Source: Anopheles merus
Taxonomy: Eukaryota; Arthropoda; Insecta; Diptera; Culicidae
Direction: 5' to 3'
Length of the DNA: 64,000 nt
Assembly (NCBI RefSeq): GCF_017562075.2
Contig: NC_054082.1
Coordinates: 49,532,037 to 49,596,036, forward strand
The notes beneath the pieces are model-generated. The model was not told the DNA's origin. It did no database searches and saw nothing but the letters and a program-made list of their open reading frames with translations. Shown here one piece after another: positions 22,301 to 34,000 of this stretch (positions are counted from its first letter, which is position 1; the number at the start of each line of letters is the position of its first letter). A program made the position numbers and the translations under genes.

Positions 22301-25300
22301 TGTCCGACTCCTTCGGGTGCGGCACGTTGTGAATGTCCAGCGAGAGGCACACCGTGTCTATGATCAACTGCGGCAGCCGCTCGATTTGCTCGATGCGGGC
22401 TCCCTGCTCGGCGCATAGTTTCAGCGTTTCCGACGCTAGGCGCGCGATCGTGTGGTGCTTGAACTGGAGTGCCTGCAAGATGACCTGGAATGCTTCGCGT
22501 ATGCGCGGATTCACGGTGTGCGTTACCGAGTCACGGCGAGCGGAGCTCGCTTCGCTGCTGTGCTGAGGAACTTTCTGCTTAAATGCCGGCTCGCCGTCCC
22601 CGCCGTTGTGCTGGCCGGTAGGGTTGGTAAGGTTCTGCAGGATCCATTGGCCGAGCGACGCGATCGCGATGCAGCGAGCTTTCGCGGTGGGTTCGCGCCG
22701 AGCACAGCGCAGCACTACGTTCAGCACGTGCTCCTGCAGATCGGGACACTCCATCAGATCGATGTGCGGCTCGGACGGTTGTAGCACCGGCCCGGGAAGG
22801 GATGTGCGCGGAAAGCAAAGCAGAGACCCGAGCAACCCGGCCACTTGTGCCCGGGGAGCGTTTGGACCGGTTTCGGACGATGTCAGCACCACGGTTGCCG
22901 CGTGGACCAGATCAAGCAGCAGCAGCGTGTGGCCCGGCAGCAGCAGGCTAAGAAATCTTGGCCCGCCGAGATAACGCAGCGCGGTGTAGGCCATTGCGCG
23001 GTCTTCCCCAGTCAGTGCTTGGTGCAGTGCGTGGTAGAACAGTGGCAGCTGATTGTTGCCCAAGCTGGCACCGCTTTGCACGATCGTGCACAGCAGCTGC
23101 ATTGCGTACAGCTTGCCCTGAGCGTACTGGGCGTCGAGAGCGAGTGCACCGTAGCACCAGGGTGCCACCAGTGCAACGGGCGGAACCAGATTCGTACCAT
23201 TCGAGAACGCGCCGCTAGTCGACGAGTGTCCACTGCCATCGAGCGATATGCCTTGGTTCATGCGGATCTTAATCAAACTCTCCGTCATGCTGACCAAATA
23301 TTGGTAGACTTGGGCGTGCAGCTTCGGATTCAGGATCTTGTTGACGTCGCCGAGTGCGCCGAGCATGCGGCGCCACATTACGGCTGCCACGTCCGGTAAC
23401 CAGCCTTTTGCCGTTCCGCCAGCCAGAATCGATCGTCGGTCGGAGGTCGTTGCCATCGACGAAGAGGATCCTCCGAACGACTGCGGATCATCCTGCGTAT
23501 CGATGCTGGAGCTGTCCGCGGTAAGCACGTCGGCGATCTGCATCGGAGAGTCCTTTATCGAACCACTCTCAATGCCGCTCGAAGCGGTCGGGGACGGGCT
23601 GCGAGAACCGCCGGCTTCACAGCTAGCTCCCTCGCGACTGTGCCGATGGTACCCGTCCTCGTCGGGATGCCGCTTTTTTCCCGAACCGCTACCCGGTGGC
23701 CGGACCGAATCCAGCGACACGGCACGCCGAACCACACCTCCAACAACCGATCCGCCTTGGCTGTCGCCGCCGAGCGGGACTTCTGTGCATTCGGAAAACG
23801 AGGCCATCTCCAGATTCTCGCTGCTAATGCTCAGGAATGTGGATGTGTTGGAGAGCAGCCGGGAAAAGGAATGGTCGGCCATGTGATGGTGCTGCTCCGA
23901 TGGCGTATGATGCTCCCGCGAGTTACCGCCCATAGTCAATCCCAGGCCAGCAATGCGCAAACGACGCCGAGCGCGCGATTTGCGGAACGGAGCAGACATT
24001 AGACTACCCTCGCTGTAGCTTCTATTCAGTGACGGTGTGCCCGGTATGCTTCTCGTGCTCTGCAGCCGCATTACTCCCGCCACGGACGTAGCGGTGGAAG
24101 TGGTCGCGTTCGTCATTGAACCAGCACCGCCGCCATTGATCATGCGATCCTCATCCAGACCTGATCTGTTCTGACCACTGCCAGTACCATTGGCGCTACC
24201 GCCCATATGTGCAGTCCCGCCATCCGATCCTGCCGCCGCGATTGCGTTACTGCCATTCGTGAACGTGATATCATGCATTCCCGTACCGTGCCGATCGGAT
24301 GCGTTCACCGCACCGGCTCCGACGCCATCTCTAGCTGCCACGGAACGTCCACTCTCACCAGCCGTCCAGTTGGAGGGCGTTCCACGCTTCCGTTTGCCTT
24401 TTTGCTCGGCCAGCCGGTCCAGGGGCAGATCGGAAAGGTTAATGTTGTACACTTGCCGTGCCAGCACGCGCGTTAGCGTTTGCATCGTTTTATCCCACTC
24501 CACTATCAGCTCTTCGCGGTGCGTTAGCGAGGACAGCACCTTTAGGAAACGGTCCCACAGGCCCGCATTTACCGGCACGTTCGTGTGCGCTCGGATCCAC
24601 GTGACGATGAGCGTCTGAAAAATGGGCTGGGCTAGCCGTCCGCCGAGATTGTTCTTCTTAGCGTTCGGTGGGGAATTCTGCAAAATGACCGACGTTACTT
24701 GCAGCAGCACCAGCAACAGCTGCTCCCAGGTTTTCGCCTCCATTCGCGTCTTCATCACCATCGTACGGTAGATGTTGAGCACTCGCTTGCAAATGTCCGT
24801 CTGCTCGTCCAGCGGTGTGGCGTACCCGTCGGCATTGGTTTTCGACTGAAAGTGCAAATTCAGATGGGCCGTGTTGACCATGAACACGTTCACCGCGTTC
24901 GTCACAAACACCTGAAGCACGTTTTGCAGTCCCGCTCGAATGGACCCATTTTCCTTGGTCATCATCATTGCACCGAGGTAGGAATCGGTACGCAATCGCT
25001 GGCTGCCCGGGCGACTATTGCTTGCCGTCATCGGGGTCGTTTCCATCGCGGGTGCAACAGCACCAGCACCACCACCACCACCACCAGGGGATCCCGCAGC
25101 CACCGGCATAGCTTCCAGGTCCGGTTCCAGCAGAAACGGCGGAGGCGGTATGCTGCTCATCCAGTCTCGGTAGACGGAGATGGCGATACGCATCGCTTCA
25201 ATCTGAGACTTGGAGGTGAACGCCATGAGAAATGCCTGGCGGTAAATCTCGTGCACAAAATTGACCGTCTCGCGGCTCGAGTACAGGACGTCGCGCACTA

Positions 25301-28300
25301 GCTGCGTCTGTGTGTAGCCCATGTGGCGCAGGTTAGACAGCAGGCTGGCATGGTCGAGCGATGCACCTCCGGATCCGGCGCACGGCTCATCCTCGATCGA
25401 CAGTATCTGCTCCAGCTTGCTGTTTACGTGCCGCTCGTGCGTGTACTTTGCGATCCATATGATGAGCACCACCACACACGAGCTCATCACTTCCTCGCGC
25501 TTAGAGACGCTGCGGATCACGGGCAGATCGAGCTTCGGTTCGTACACCGACGTGCTGTAGTCGAACGAAGGGCAGAAGACGGGCAGGTACTGTTCGCGGA
25601 ACTTGGTTAGCAGAAAGTTGAACGTCCGAATGTGGCGCTGGGGACTGTTGTCACGCCATTTCAAGCACCCGCAGGACTGTACCATGCAGTCAAGCAGTAT
25701 TTCCAGCCCGTCCCGCGGGTCGGGCGCTGCCGTCCGTTCGCTCGAGCTCGGCGGAATGAGCGGCTGAATCTCGGGCGACTTTACCGGATGCGTGGCAGTT
25801 GTGTCGTGGAAGACGGACCCTCCCAGCTCGCCCTTTAGGTTTGGGTGGTTCAGCAGGTCGGTCGCGATAAACTCGCTGTCGGACGGAACGGCTGTAGCGT
25901 TCTTGCCGCGCTGCGGTACAGACAGCCCCGGCACCAGCTCGGTAAACATGCCGTGCACGAACGGTGGCGCATTATCGCCAAGCGCTTGGTACCAGAGCAG
26001 GAAGTACTTGACACCCTCGCGGCGCAGCTTCACACTGTTGCCGTAATGAAGAAGCTTCGCAAGGATGCGCCCGAGCGAGTGACACTGCCAGCGCCGCTGC
26101 ACCAGTTCCGGCAAAAGGCAGAGTATTTTGCTCAACAGCCATAACGATCCATCCAGTTCTTCGCGATGCGTTTTATGCACTATTGGGAGGTATTGCCAAT
26201 GAAAGAGAAAAGGTTTAGGTTAATAGGTTTATAATGTTTAGATTTATTATACGGCAATGCATCAGCAAACAGTAAACCATTAAAACTCTCATAATACACA
26301 TGACCAAAGTTTTCAAAGATTACAAAGTAACTATCCTGCAAAAAGCCAGGTAAAAATGTAATGATGTTCGTTGAATGACCGGTGAAAATGATCGGTAGAT
26401 GAATGTAATCAAAAACAAAAATATGAAAAGCATAACACGATGTACTCAGTGTGTGTAATACAATTCATCTTTTTTAATGCAATTGAATAAGCTCATTAGG
26501 TCGGTGAAAACAATCCAAATTATTTGCATAAAATGCTCAAAAAACATGCAAAAATCGAACTTGGAAAGCGTATTGCTACCCTTGGCATTTATACATGAAC
26601 GGTGAAAGTTCAATTATAAGCTTGTGGCAATGCCAAAACGTGCAGGATGAAGAGTTTTATTAGGGACACGCTAAAACGCATGATGCAGTTATCAAATGAT
26701 AAACGTAACTGAACAAGCTGAATTCGAAAGCAACCATACAGCTATTTTTAATATAGAACTTCCAACAAAAAAAAAACCCTTCCTGCTCACTTACCAATGT
26801 GAAAGGATAGTTCTGGTGGAGGGATACATTTTTATGACAGAATTTGCGGAGTGCATCGTCGTATTATTATTGGGAAGAATTTCGGTGGTACGCATGCCAG
26901 TGCCAAATATTTCCAGAAGTCGTCGCGTTAATAGAAATGCACAATGTTCAACGTGCACGGAAGGGATTGGGATTGTAACATTTCATACAGAGAGTAATAT
27001 TATAAACGGTATGTGTAGATTTCGTCCATTTTTTATAGGACAATGGGAAGCAGACGACAACAAATGTAGAAAAAGTAAGACACATAAATAAACAATAAAA
27101 TAAACGTAAAGAAAAGAATCAATGGCCAATCGTTGCCATGGGATTGCTTGCTTTTGCTTGCTACATCGGGAGGGATTTTGAAATGGGTGACACATTCCAC
27201 GTTAAATGCTAATGTTGAGAGCTCCAAAAATGGAGAAACACAACCCGTGGGTGTGCTGCTGCTAAGAGGGCCGAACCGGAATCGGCTTTGCGGCCACCCT
27301 CTGTACCATGAACGCGCACTTACCACGCTGCTTCAGATTCGCTTCGGCCTGGACAAAGGTATCGTAAAGGATGTAGTAGACGTGACTGTAGTTGGCCTCG
27401 AACAGATTTTTCGCCTCATCGCTGTCCACGTGTTCTGCAACAAATAAGGGCAAGCGAGAAGAGAAAATAGCATTAGAGTGACAACATTCGTTTTCTCCTC
27501 GCCATTCAGTAGTACGCAAATCGGACGGGTTGAGTTGATTCGTGTTGCATATTAAGCAGAGAACGCCGCGCATCTGCGGCAAGTGGTGGTAAATTTTCAT
27601 CGGCTTGATTTCTCGCTCTCGCCAAGCTGATATTACTATTTTGCATTCCATCGGGGCTTGTGTGTCGTGGCTAATGGTAGGAACAAAGGTGTACTTCGTG
27701 GATGACTCTGTACGCGGTGGCGATGGATGGTGAACAACATTAGCAGGTATTGCGATCAGCTCTTCGCCCTGCTCACGGATCATACAGGTGATGATGTTGT
27801 TGTTGATGATGATGACGGGGATCAAACAATGGATCAACTTTTCACATCACATTCTCGCTTGTCTGCGTACATCGCAGCAAACCATGAACTTGTTGTAAAT
27901 GGATTGTTTACGTTTTTTATCTTCGCTCTCGCGATCTGTTTGAAACGCTCATCGCGCTCTCGCCAGCGCTCGCATACGCTACAATAAGCAGGCGAACGTT
28001 TCTCACTGCCGAAGTCTCGCTAATCGTCGTTTCTATTGCTTTTACCACTTCTTCCTTGGGCAGCTCTACGCGCTAGCTGTACAATCGCACACACATCGCT
28101 CTCGCAACTCGCGATGGTGGGTACATTTAGCCACCGTCTTCTCCCCCCACTCCCGCTCGATACATTCACAGTGCTGCAGCACAAACATGAACATCTAATT
28201 GTTTGGCAACGTGTGCGTACACACGGTGGGGCGCAATCGTTCGCTCGGTGGTGGTATGCATACTCCAGAAAACGGGATAGGTTCATGCGTTTCACCTCGT

Positions 28301-28738
28301 TGCCCGTGACTCGTCAGCACAACAGCAGGCTAGAACTTGCGTGCATGAATAAGGGGGAGAGGGGGAAGGGGGATGCAGAGTGGGTACGAAGCTCGGAAAC
28401 ATCGCGTACAGGTGTGATTCACGTCCGCCGCCGTCCCCCTTCGCTTTCCAGCGCCACCAACCATCGCGCCGCCCACTGACGACGTGTAACCACGGCGCTC
28501 TGGTAGGCCCGTATGTAAATGAGCCAACCCTATCCCGGAACGAGAGTCGATCCACTACATTTAACCACACAATATCGAAGCTGGAAGATGGCAATTGAAA
28601 TTGATGCTCTTTGCCTGTATCGCGGTGCTTACCGAGTATAGTTTTCAGGTGCCGCAGTCGGGCAGCGGAATCTTTCTTGCTGTCTTGTATTTTTTGGGTC
28701 GACTTTTTCAAATCGATATTGGCCTTCTTGGTGAACAT
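19374..28738 (-). CDS. RALGAPA1: Ral GTPase-activating protein alpha subunit (RalGAP alpha, Tulip1)
   Basis: Catalytic subunit of the heterodimeric RalGAP that switches off the Ral GTPase and so limits exocyst-dependent traffic and TOR signalling. Exons in order are 28738..28633, 27434..27324, 26179..21276, 21184..20106, 20023..19779 and 19681..19374, giving 2,250 aa (human about 2,036). Joins restore LKTIL-EHVDSDEAKNLF, LKQR-VHKTHREELD, LDD-LLQYIGYTSPE and LYQQ-YYEERNRS, each matching the human protein. The Rap/Ran-GAP domain (about 1885-2060) has GSILRNACGSSTYEMFVSALGW and TRHLGNDEVHIVW, whose Asn is the expected catalytic Asn thumb. Extra length comes from Ser/Gly-rich inserts, mostly at about 380-410 and 670-940, plus a Gln run near 1830. 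One exon of 4.9 kb carries 73% of the CDS. The start is the first ATG, MFTKKANIDLKKSTQK, as in human. Confidence 0.93.
26180..27323. other. RalGAP alpha intron 2
   Basis: AT-rich intron between the second and third coding exons. An unspliced plus-strand frame near 26.7-27.1 kb has no recognisable domain. I see nothing else. Confidence 0.7.
27435..28632. other. RalGAP alpha intron 1
   Basis: 1.2-kb intron with no coding signal that I can support. No repeats stand out. Confidence 0.7.
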
Positions 28739-29413
28739 GGTGAGGCTGGGCACACTACGACGCTTGCCACACCGTCTAAGCTCGACAACATACACACACA
28801 CACAATCACACACGGGGAACGATTATTCCACAATTCCACACCGATATTCACCAGCGACTGGGGCCCTATTAGCCAGCTGGATTAGCACATTCGCAATTCG
28901 CCTACTGGAGCGACGGAGGAAACAAAAACAAATCCTCCATGGTGGAGAAAACGTAGCACGGCCAACAACAATCGTGCAGCACACAGAGTGAGAGAGATGT
29001 TGGATAGTTTTACACTGAGCGCATTTCGGGCAGGGTGTTCCGCACGCTAATTTCACGCTGCTAGACGGAAGTAAAACATTGGAAAACACTAAAATTCACT
29101 ACCAGCAGGCACACACGCACAAGAGCTACGTTGTTGCGGCCGAGTTGCTTTTCCAAAATTCTGTGTGTTCGTTTCTCTTCTTCTTCTTCTTATTCTGGCA
29201 ACATCATCGCAGGTTACATCACCTGGTTAATTACTTGCCATCTCCAGCCGGTGTGCCTTGGGTGAGTTGTCTGGGTGGCAAAATAATTGAACAAAAATAT
29301 TGAAAGTTTACTACGCTTTTAACGTAAATTACTTTTGCTGAGAGAAGCATTCATGGGTCAAGTAAATATAAATTTAAATTGAACGTGGTTTTACCTGCGG
29401 CGAAGTTTCCACC
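28739..29413. other. Divergent promoter region RalGAP alpha/SLIMP
   Basis: 675 bp between the two start codons. It contains a short CA-rich run near 28795 and a TTC repeat near 29178. No coding region is seen. Confidence 0.6.
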
Positions 29414-30841
29414 ATGCCAACAGAAACGGTCCGCATCGGAACCAGTGTTAGCCGGTTGCGTAAACAAAGCCACCCTTCGACAGTGTTTGGACGTAAACAA
29501 GAAACAGATGACGATAAATTAGTGCACCGCGTCTGGTCGTCGTTATCAACCATGTTAAAGCTACCCTTCGTTTTAAGGGGAAATAGAAGATGCCTGTCCT
29601 CGGCGCTCTATCTCACCGGCGACAAGGCACGGGAACAGTTCGCGGTGTTAGTACCTTACCTCGACTTCAACCACAAATTGGGCAATCTAGAGAGCCTGAA
29701 ACGGAACATCCGGCTGCGAAAGTATCCACTGGATTGCGACAATCTCATACAGCAGTGGGAGCTGTACCGGGACGTGGAGAGGCGCAAAAAGGAAATCGAG
29801 CAGTACCGCGCGGACCTGCAGAAGCGTATCCAGCAGTCGTCCAGCAAAGAGGAACAGCAGCAACTCAAGTCAAGGGCCGTCCTTGCTCGGGATGATTTAA
29901 AAATGCTCAAAGAGCAGAGCTACAAAGTGGCCGATGCATTTATTGCCAACAGCTTCCTGTCTATCCCGAACGATCTGCACGAACGTACACCCGAAGAGGG
30001 GGCGAAATGTATTTACGAAAAACCGGAACCTCCACGAGCAGCCACGAGCAATCGACCGGGCAATGTCGACCCGGTTCAGGAGCAGCTGGAAGAATTCGGT
30101 CCTGCATGTCTGTACATGACAGGGGATGCGGCCTGGTTGGACCTTCGATTGCCGATGTACTGCAGCGAACTGTTTCGGCGCAATAAATGCATCCTGTTCT
30201 GCAATCCTGACTTTGTGCGGAGCTTTCTGGTTGAGGCGGCTATGGTGAGCAAGGAGTCGCTGTTTCTGGTACAGGAGGAGGACGAGCCAGCGGATAAGGT
30301 GAACCTGCTGCATCTATGTGGCGGTGGATCACTCCTCAGCTTCCTAGGCTACTTCACGAAATTGTCGGTGTTTCCTTCGGCGCTGCCACTGCGGCTAGTC
30401 GCCAGTGGCAAACGGTATCATTTCGAAAGCGCTCAATCGAACGAAGTGCAGGTGTTTGGAGCTCACACAACGGCCCAGGGCGCGGTGGAACTATTCGATG
30501 AAATGGTACAGATATATCAACAGTTTTACGAGCAGCTGCCGGTCGGTTATCGGATTGTGCAGGTAGCAGCACCCGATCTGCGCCCAACCCAATCGATGCG
30601 CGTGGACTTTGAGGTCTTTGATCGGCGAAACCAAAGGCACGTGAAGGTGGCCGAGTTAGGGTACTACACGGACTTTCTTAGCAAACGAATCGCCTTCATC
30701 TACCACGAGGGTAAAGTGCAGCGTTTTCCGCATGTAATAGCGGGCACCGCTATGAGCTCGCTTGAGCTGATTAAGATTCTGCTCGGCAACGGCATAACGA
30801 TGCAGGATTTGCCGATGCTTAATACATTCGAGAACGAATAA
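29414..30841 (+). CDS. Slimp: SLIMP, insect mitochondrial seryl-tRNA synthetase-like protein
   Basis: SLIMP is a paralogue of mitochondrial SerRS found in insects. It lacks aminoacylation activity but is essential in Drosophila mitochondria. A single exon of 475 codons has the SerRS layout: an N-terminal helical arm (residues about 80-180, charged coiled coil WELYRDVERRKKEIEQYRA), then a class II-like catalytic fold with YMTGDAAWLDLRLPMYCSELF, ASGKRYHFESAQSNEVQVFG and AELGYYTDFLSKR. In the segment matching class II motif 3 (HVIAGTAMSSLELIKILLGNG), the ATP-binding Arg of true SerRS is Glu. Two in-frame ATGs both have good context. The second, at 29552, begins MLKLPFVLRGNRRCLSSALY, a typical mitochondrial presequence, and may be the real start (429 aa). 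The AATAAA at 30837-30842 overlaps the stop codon. Confidence 0.88.
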   Translation: MPTETVRIGTSVSRLRKQSHPSTVFGRKQETDDDKLVHRVWSSLSTMLKLPFVLRGNRRCLSSALYLTGDKAREQFAVLVPYLDFNHKLGNLESLKRNIRLRKYPLDCDNLIQQWELYRDVERRKKEIEQYRADLQKRIQQSSSKEEQQQLKSRAVLARDDLKMLKEQSYKVADAFIANSFLSIPNDLHERTPEEGAKCIYEKPEPPRAATSNRPGNVDPVQEQLEEFGPACLYMTGDAAWLDLRLPMYCSELFRRNKCILFCNPDFVRSFLVEAAMVSKESLFLVQEEDEPADKVNLLHLCGGGSLLSFLGYFTKLSVFPSALPLRLVASGKRYHFESAQSNEVQVFGAHTTAQGAVELFDEMVQIYQQFYEQLPVGYRIVQVAAPDLRPTQSMRVDFEVFDRRNQRHVKVAELGYYTDFLSKRIAFIYHEGKVQRFPHVIAGTAMSSLELIKILLGNGITMQDLPMLNTFENE

Positions 30842-31072
30842 AGTGCAAACGACTTCCCGGTCGAGAGTAGAACTGTAAATCTTATGTATTTATTTAAACT
30901 CCCTTTAAACTCTGCTCAGTTGATAAATGTGGCAAAAATAATCTCGATAAACAATAACACACTCAACAAACAATCGTACATACTACCCAACAAATGTTAC
31001 ATGCTTCTTGATTAATGTAGATAAGTATTAATCGTTACATGCACGATTTTCACTAGCCCATCTGTACACCCT
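30842..31072. terminator. Convergent 3' ends of SLIMP and LYST
   Basis: Only 231 bp separate the two stop codons. TTTATT at 30889-30894 is AATAAA on the minus strand and would end LYST transcripts about 50 bp from the SLIMP stop, so the two mRNAs probably overlap at their 3' ends. Confidence 0.5.
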
Positions 31073-34000
31073 CTATTGATATGGTTCTTGTATGCTCGGC
31101 AAAGCCCCGGCCAGACCTTCGGCCGTCCACGTTTGAACGGTGTTGCTGGCGGTCAGCAGAATTAGATGTTGATACTTTGAAAACAGGGCGCTGTAAAGAG
31201 AGAAAGCAACGGTTAATGGAATACAGGCCAGTTTGCGAGCACCTTCGCGTGCGCCACCTACCACTTAACGCCATTCGGTTCTACGTTAACCTCCCGCAGA
31301 AGGGCAAGATTCCAGCTTGAGTAGAACCGCACAATGCCACTTTCGAGCGCGACCACGATACAGTTAACGCCGCAGCCTTCCTTTACCGTGGAGTACGTTA
31401 TCGCATGTATTGGACTCTCGACAAACACGTGCTCGACGTACTGCGCGTTGATCGTGTACAGTCGCAGCTGATCGCGCCGATTCGTGTCCATCGTGATGTT
31501 CACGTAGTCGGCGTTATAGTTTTCCGTTACCTCGAAACTGTCATCTTCCTCCACCAACGTTGCACTGCTCCACGACTCCTGTCCGCCAGTGGTCGCTGTG
31601 GCGGGCCGGGCCGAACCGGCACTCGCCGAGTGTACCAGCACAATGTCACCGAGCGTTGGACTGATGGCAACGTGGCTGATCCTCGAATGCAGCATATTGA
31701 CCGGTTTGGGAATTTCACGCACGTACATCAAACTGTTCACATCCCAGATGGCGGCACAACCGTCGAGCGAAACGCTCACGGCGATCTTGTACTCCATCGA
31801 TATGCGTATGGCACTGATCGGCGCCCGGTGCTTGAGCAACTGTATCGGGTACGCCCAGTCAATCTGATCGTCGTGCGGTAGCCGCTGCTCTTGCTGCGGC
31901 TGTGGCTGCTGGTCGTCCGGATCCATCTCTAACCGACGGCGCAGATTGGCGCTCTTTCGATCGATCCACCGACGGAATGAGCTGGAGCGCGAGCGAGACA
32001 TCATCGCGACCGACGGTTGCATATTCTGATTGAAGAAGGAACCCCTTCTGCGGCGCGATCGTTGCTGAAACACGACGATCCGTCCGGAACGGTGGCCGAA
32101 AAAGATGCTCGTACAGTGCGCATCCGATCCGCAGGCCGTGATGGGATCGTACGCGACGCTGTTGCTACCGTAGAACAGTTCCCTCGGCCGTTCCGTCGAC
32201 CCCGTGTCCTGGAGCAATCGTATTCTTAACCGATCGTCCATTTCACCCCAACTGATCGTGTAATGCTTCTTCAATCCCGTGCCTTGCGCGATCGCACAAA
32301 ATATGTTCATCTTTTCCGGCAACACAAATACCTTATCACCATCGAGGGTAGCCAGTGTGGCAGGCGGAAGTGTTCCGCGCTCTATCACAATGCCGCCCAA
32401 CGATTCTTTCGAATGCTTCTCCCACACATCGGCCAGTCTAGGATCGGACAGTATGGGACTTCCGCAGTACAAGCCCCACCGTAGACCGACCACGCTTTCC
32501 AATACCTTCGGCGGATTGGCTACGAGCGGGTTCATTGCCGGCGGAGGATGCGGAGTGTCGAACAGACGGCGCGGCATCTGTCCGTACGTTTTGACCATCG
32601 TTTCCAGCGCTAGCTTCATGACCGGATCGTCGATATCGGAGGCGGTGAAATCACAGTAAGTGGCCGGATGGAACACGTTGATAGCATCGATGGCCGCCTG
32701 GCCCGACTGCTTGTAGCCGAAGATTAAATCGATCCAGTGGCTCAGCTGCCGACGCACGATGTTTGCCTCCAGTGCCTGGCGGTGAATCAGCACAAACAGG
32801 CGGGCGGAACCGCCACACCACGCCGGCAGCTCTACGTGATTGACCGGTTCGCCCGACTGCCGGGTACCGAAATCGAAACCCTCCTGGTTTTCCAGAAACT
32901 CGGGAAAGGTGAAAAATTCCGGTATCAACTCTTTCACGTCGGTTGGCGAATCCTTGCTCGCCAGGTTCCACGTCGTTTGGAGCGAGTGGAAAGTCCGGTC
33001 CGGTATATCGAAGCTGTCGTCCTGATACTGCAGAAACAGCGATGTGAACGGAAGGACACGCACCAGAAAGTGCAGCACCGTGCCGGAGTTGGAGTAGTGT
33101 GAGCTGTAGTGGTATGGCTGAATTTTCCGTCGCCCACCATTCGGATCGCCACTCTCCGCCTGCCGCAGATGGTTGTAGTTGTTGATGTAGTGCTTTTCCA
33201 GCTCCCGGTGCTGCACCGCGATGGGTTTTTCCAGCACGCGAAAGCTTCGCTCGGCCAGCAGATCCAGCGTCCGGGTGTCATAGTTTGCCAGCACCCAAGG
33301 GAATACGGGATACTGCATGAGATCGTGATGCGTACGTCCGGCAATCTGATTCAGCAGCATCAGATACTCCCAGTTCGAGAGCGCCCCTTCGCGCCATTGC
33401 TGCGTGTAATGATCCAGCTCCTGGCGGCCACAGCGCACGACGAGATCGTGGAAAAACCCTTCGAACGTATCCCGTTCGCTCGGATCGCGGTGAAACACGA
33501 TGAACAGCGATTTTCCACACTTGAGAAACACCTCCACTGCCGACTCCTGGTGCTCGTACCGCTTGGTCCAGATTTTGGTAATGTCGTGCAGGTCGTATAT
33601 CTCCAGCTCGCCCGCATCGTACGGTTTCAGCACCAGCTCCGTGCTCGTTATGATGCATTCGCACTCCTGCTCATAGCTCGGCGAGGTTTTGCGCACCGTG
33701 AACGTGTACAGCACCTGCTCCTCGACGGAATACTCGTGCCGATAGTCGTTTGAGAACAGGTACGCCAGCAACGGTGTCTGCTCACGCTCCTCCTCTGCTC
33801 CGTGTTTGCTTTCCGGCAGCGTTTCCTTCAGCAGAAACCGCCGATCGATGGTCATCTGGCAGCGCCGCATGCGCTTCAGCGCCATATCCGGCCCGTACGT
33901 GTCATCCAGCTCCCAGGAGCTTGGATACAGCCGAGCATTGTACCACGGTGCGTCGTCGTGCGTCATCCGATCGACCAGCCGGTGCCACTGGTCGTAAAAT

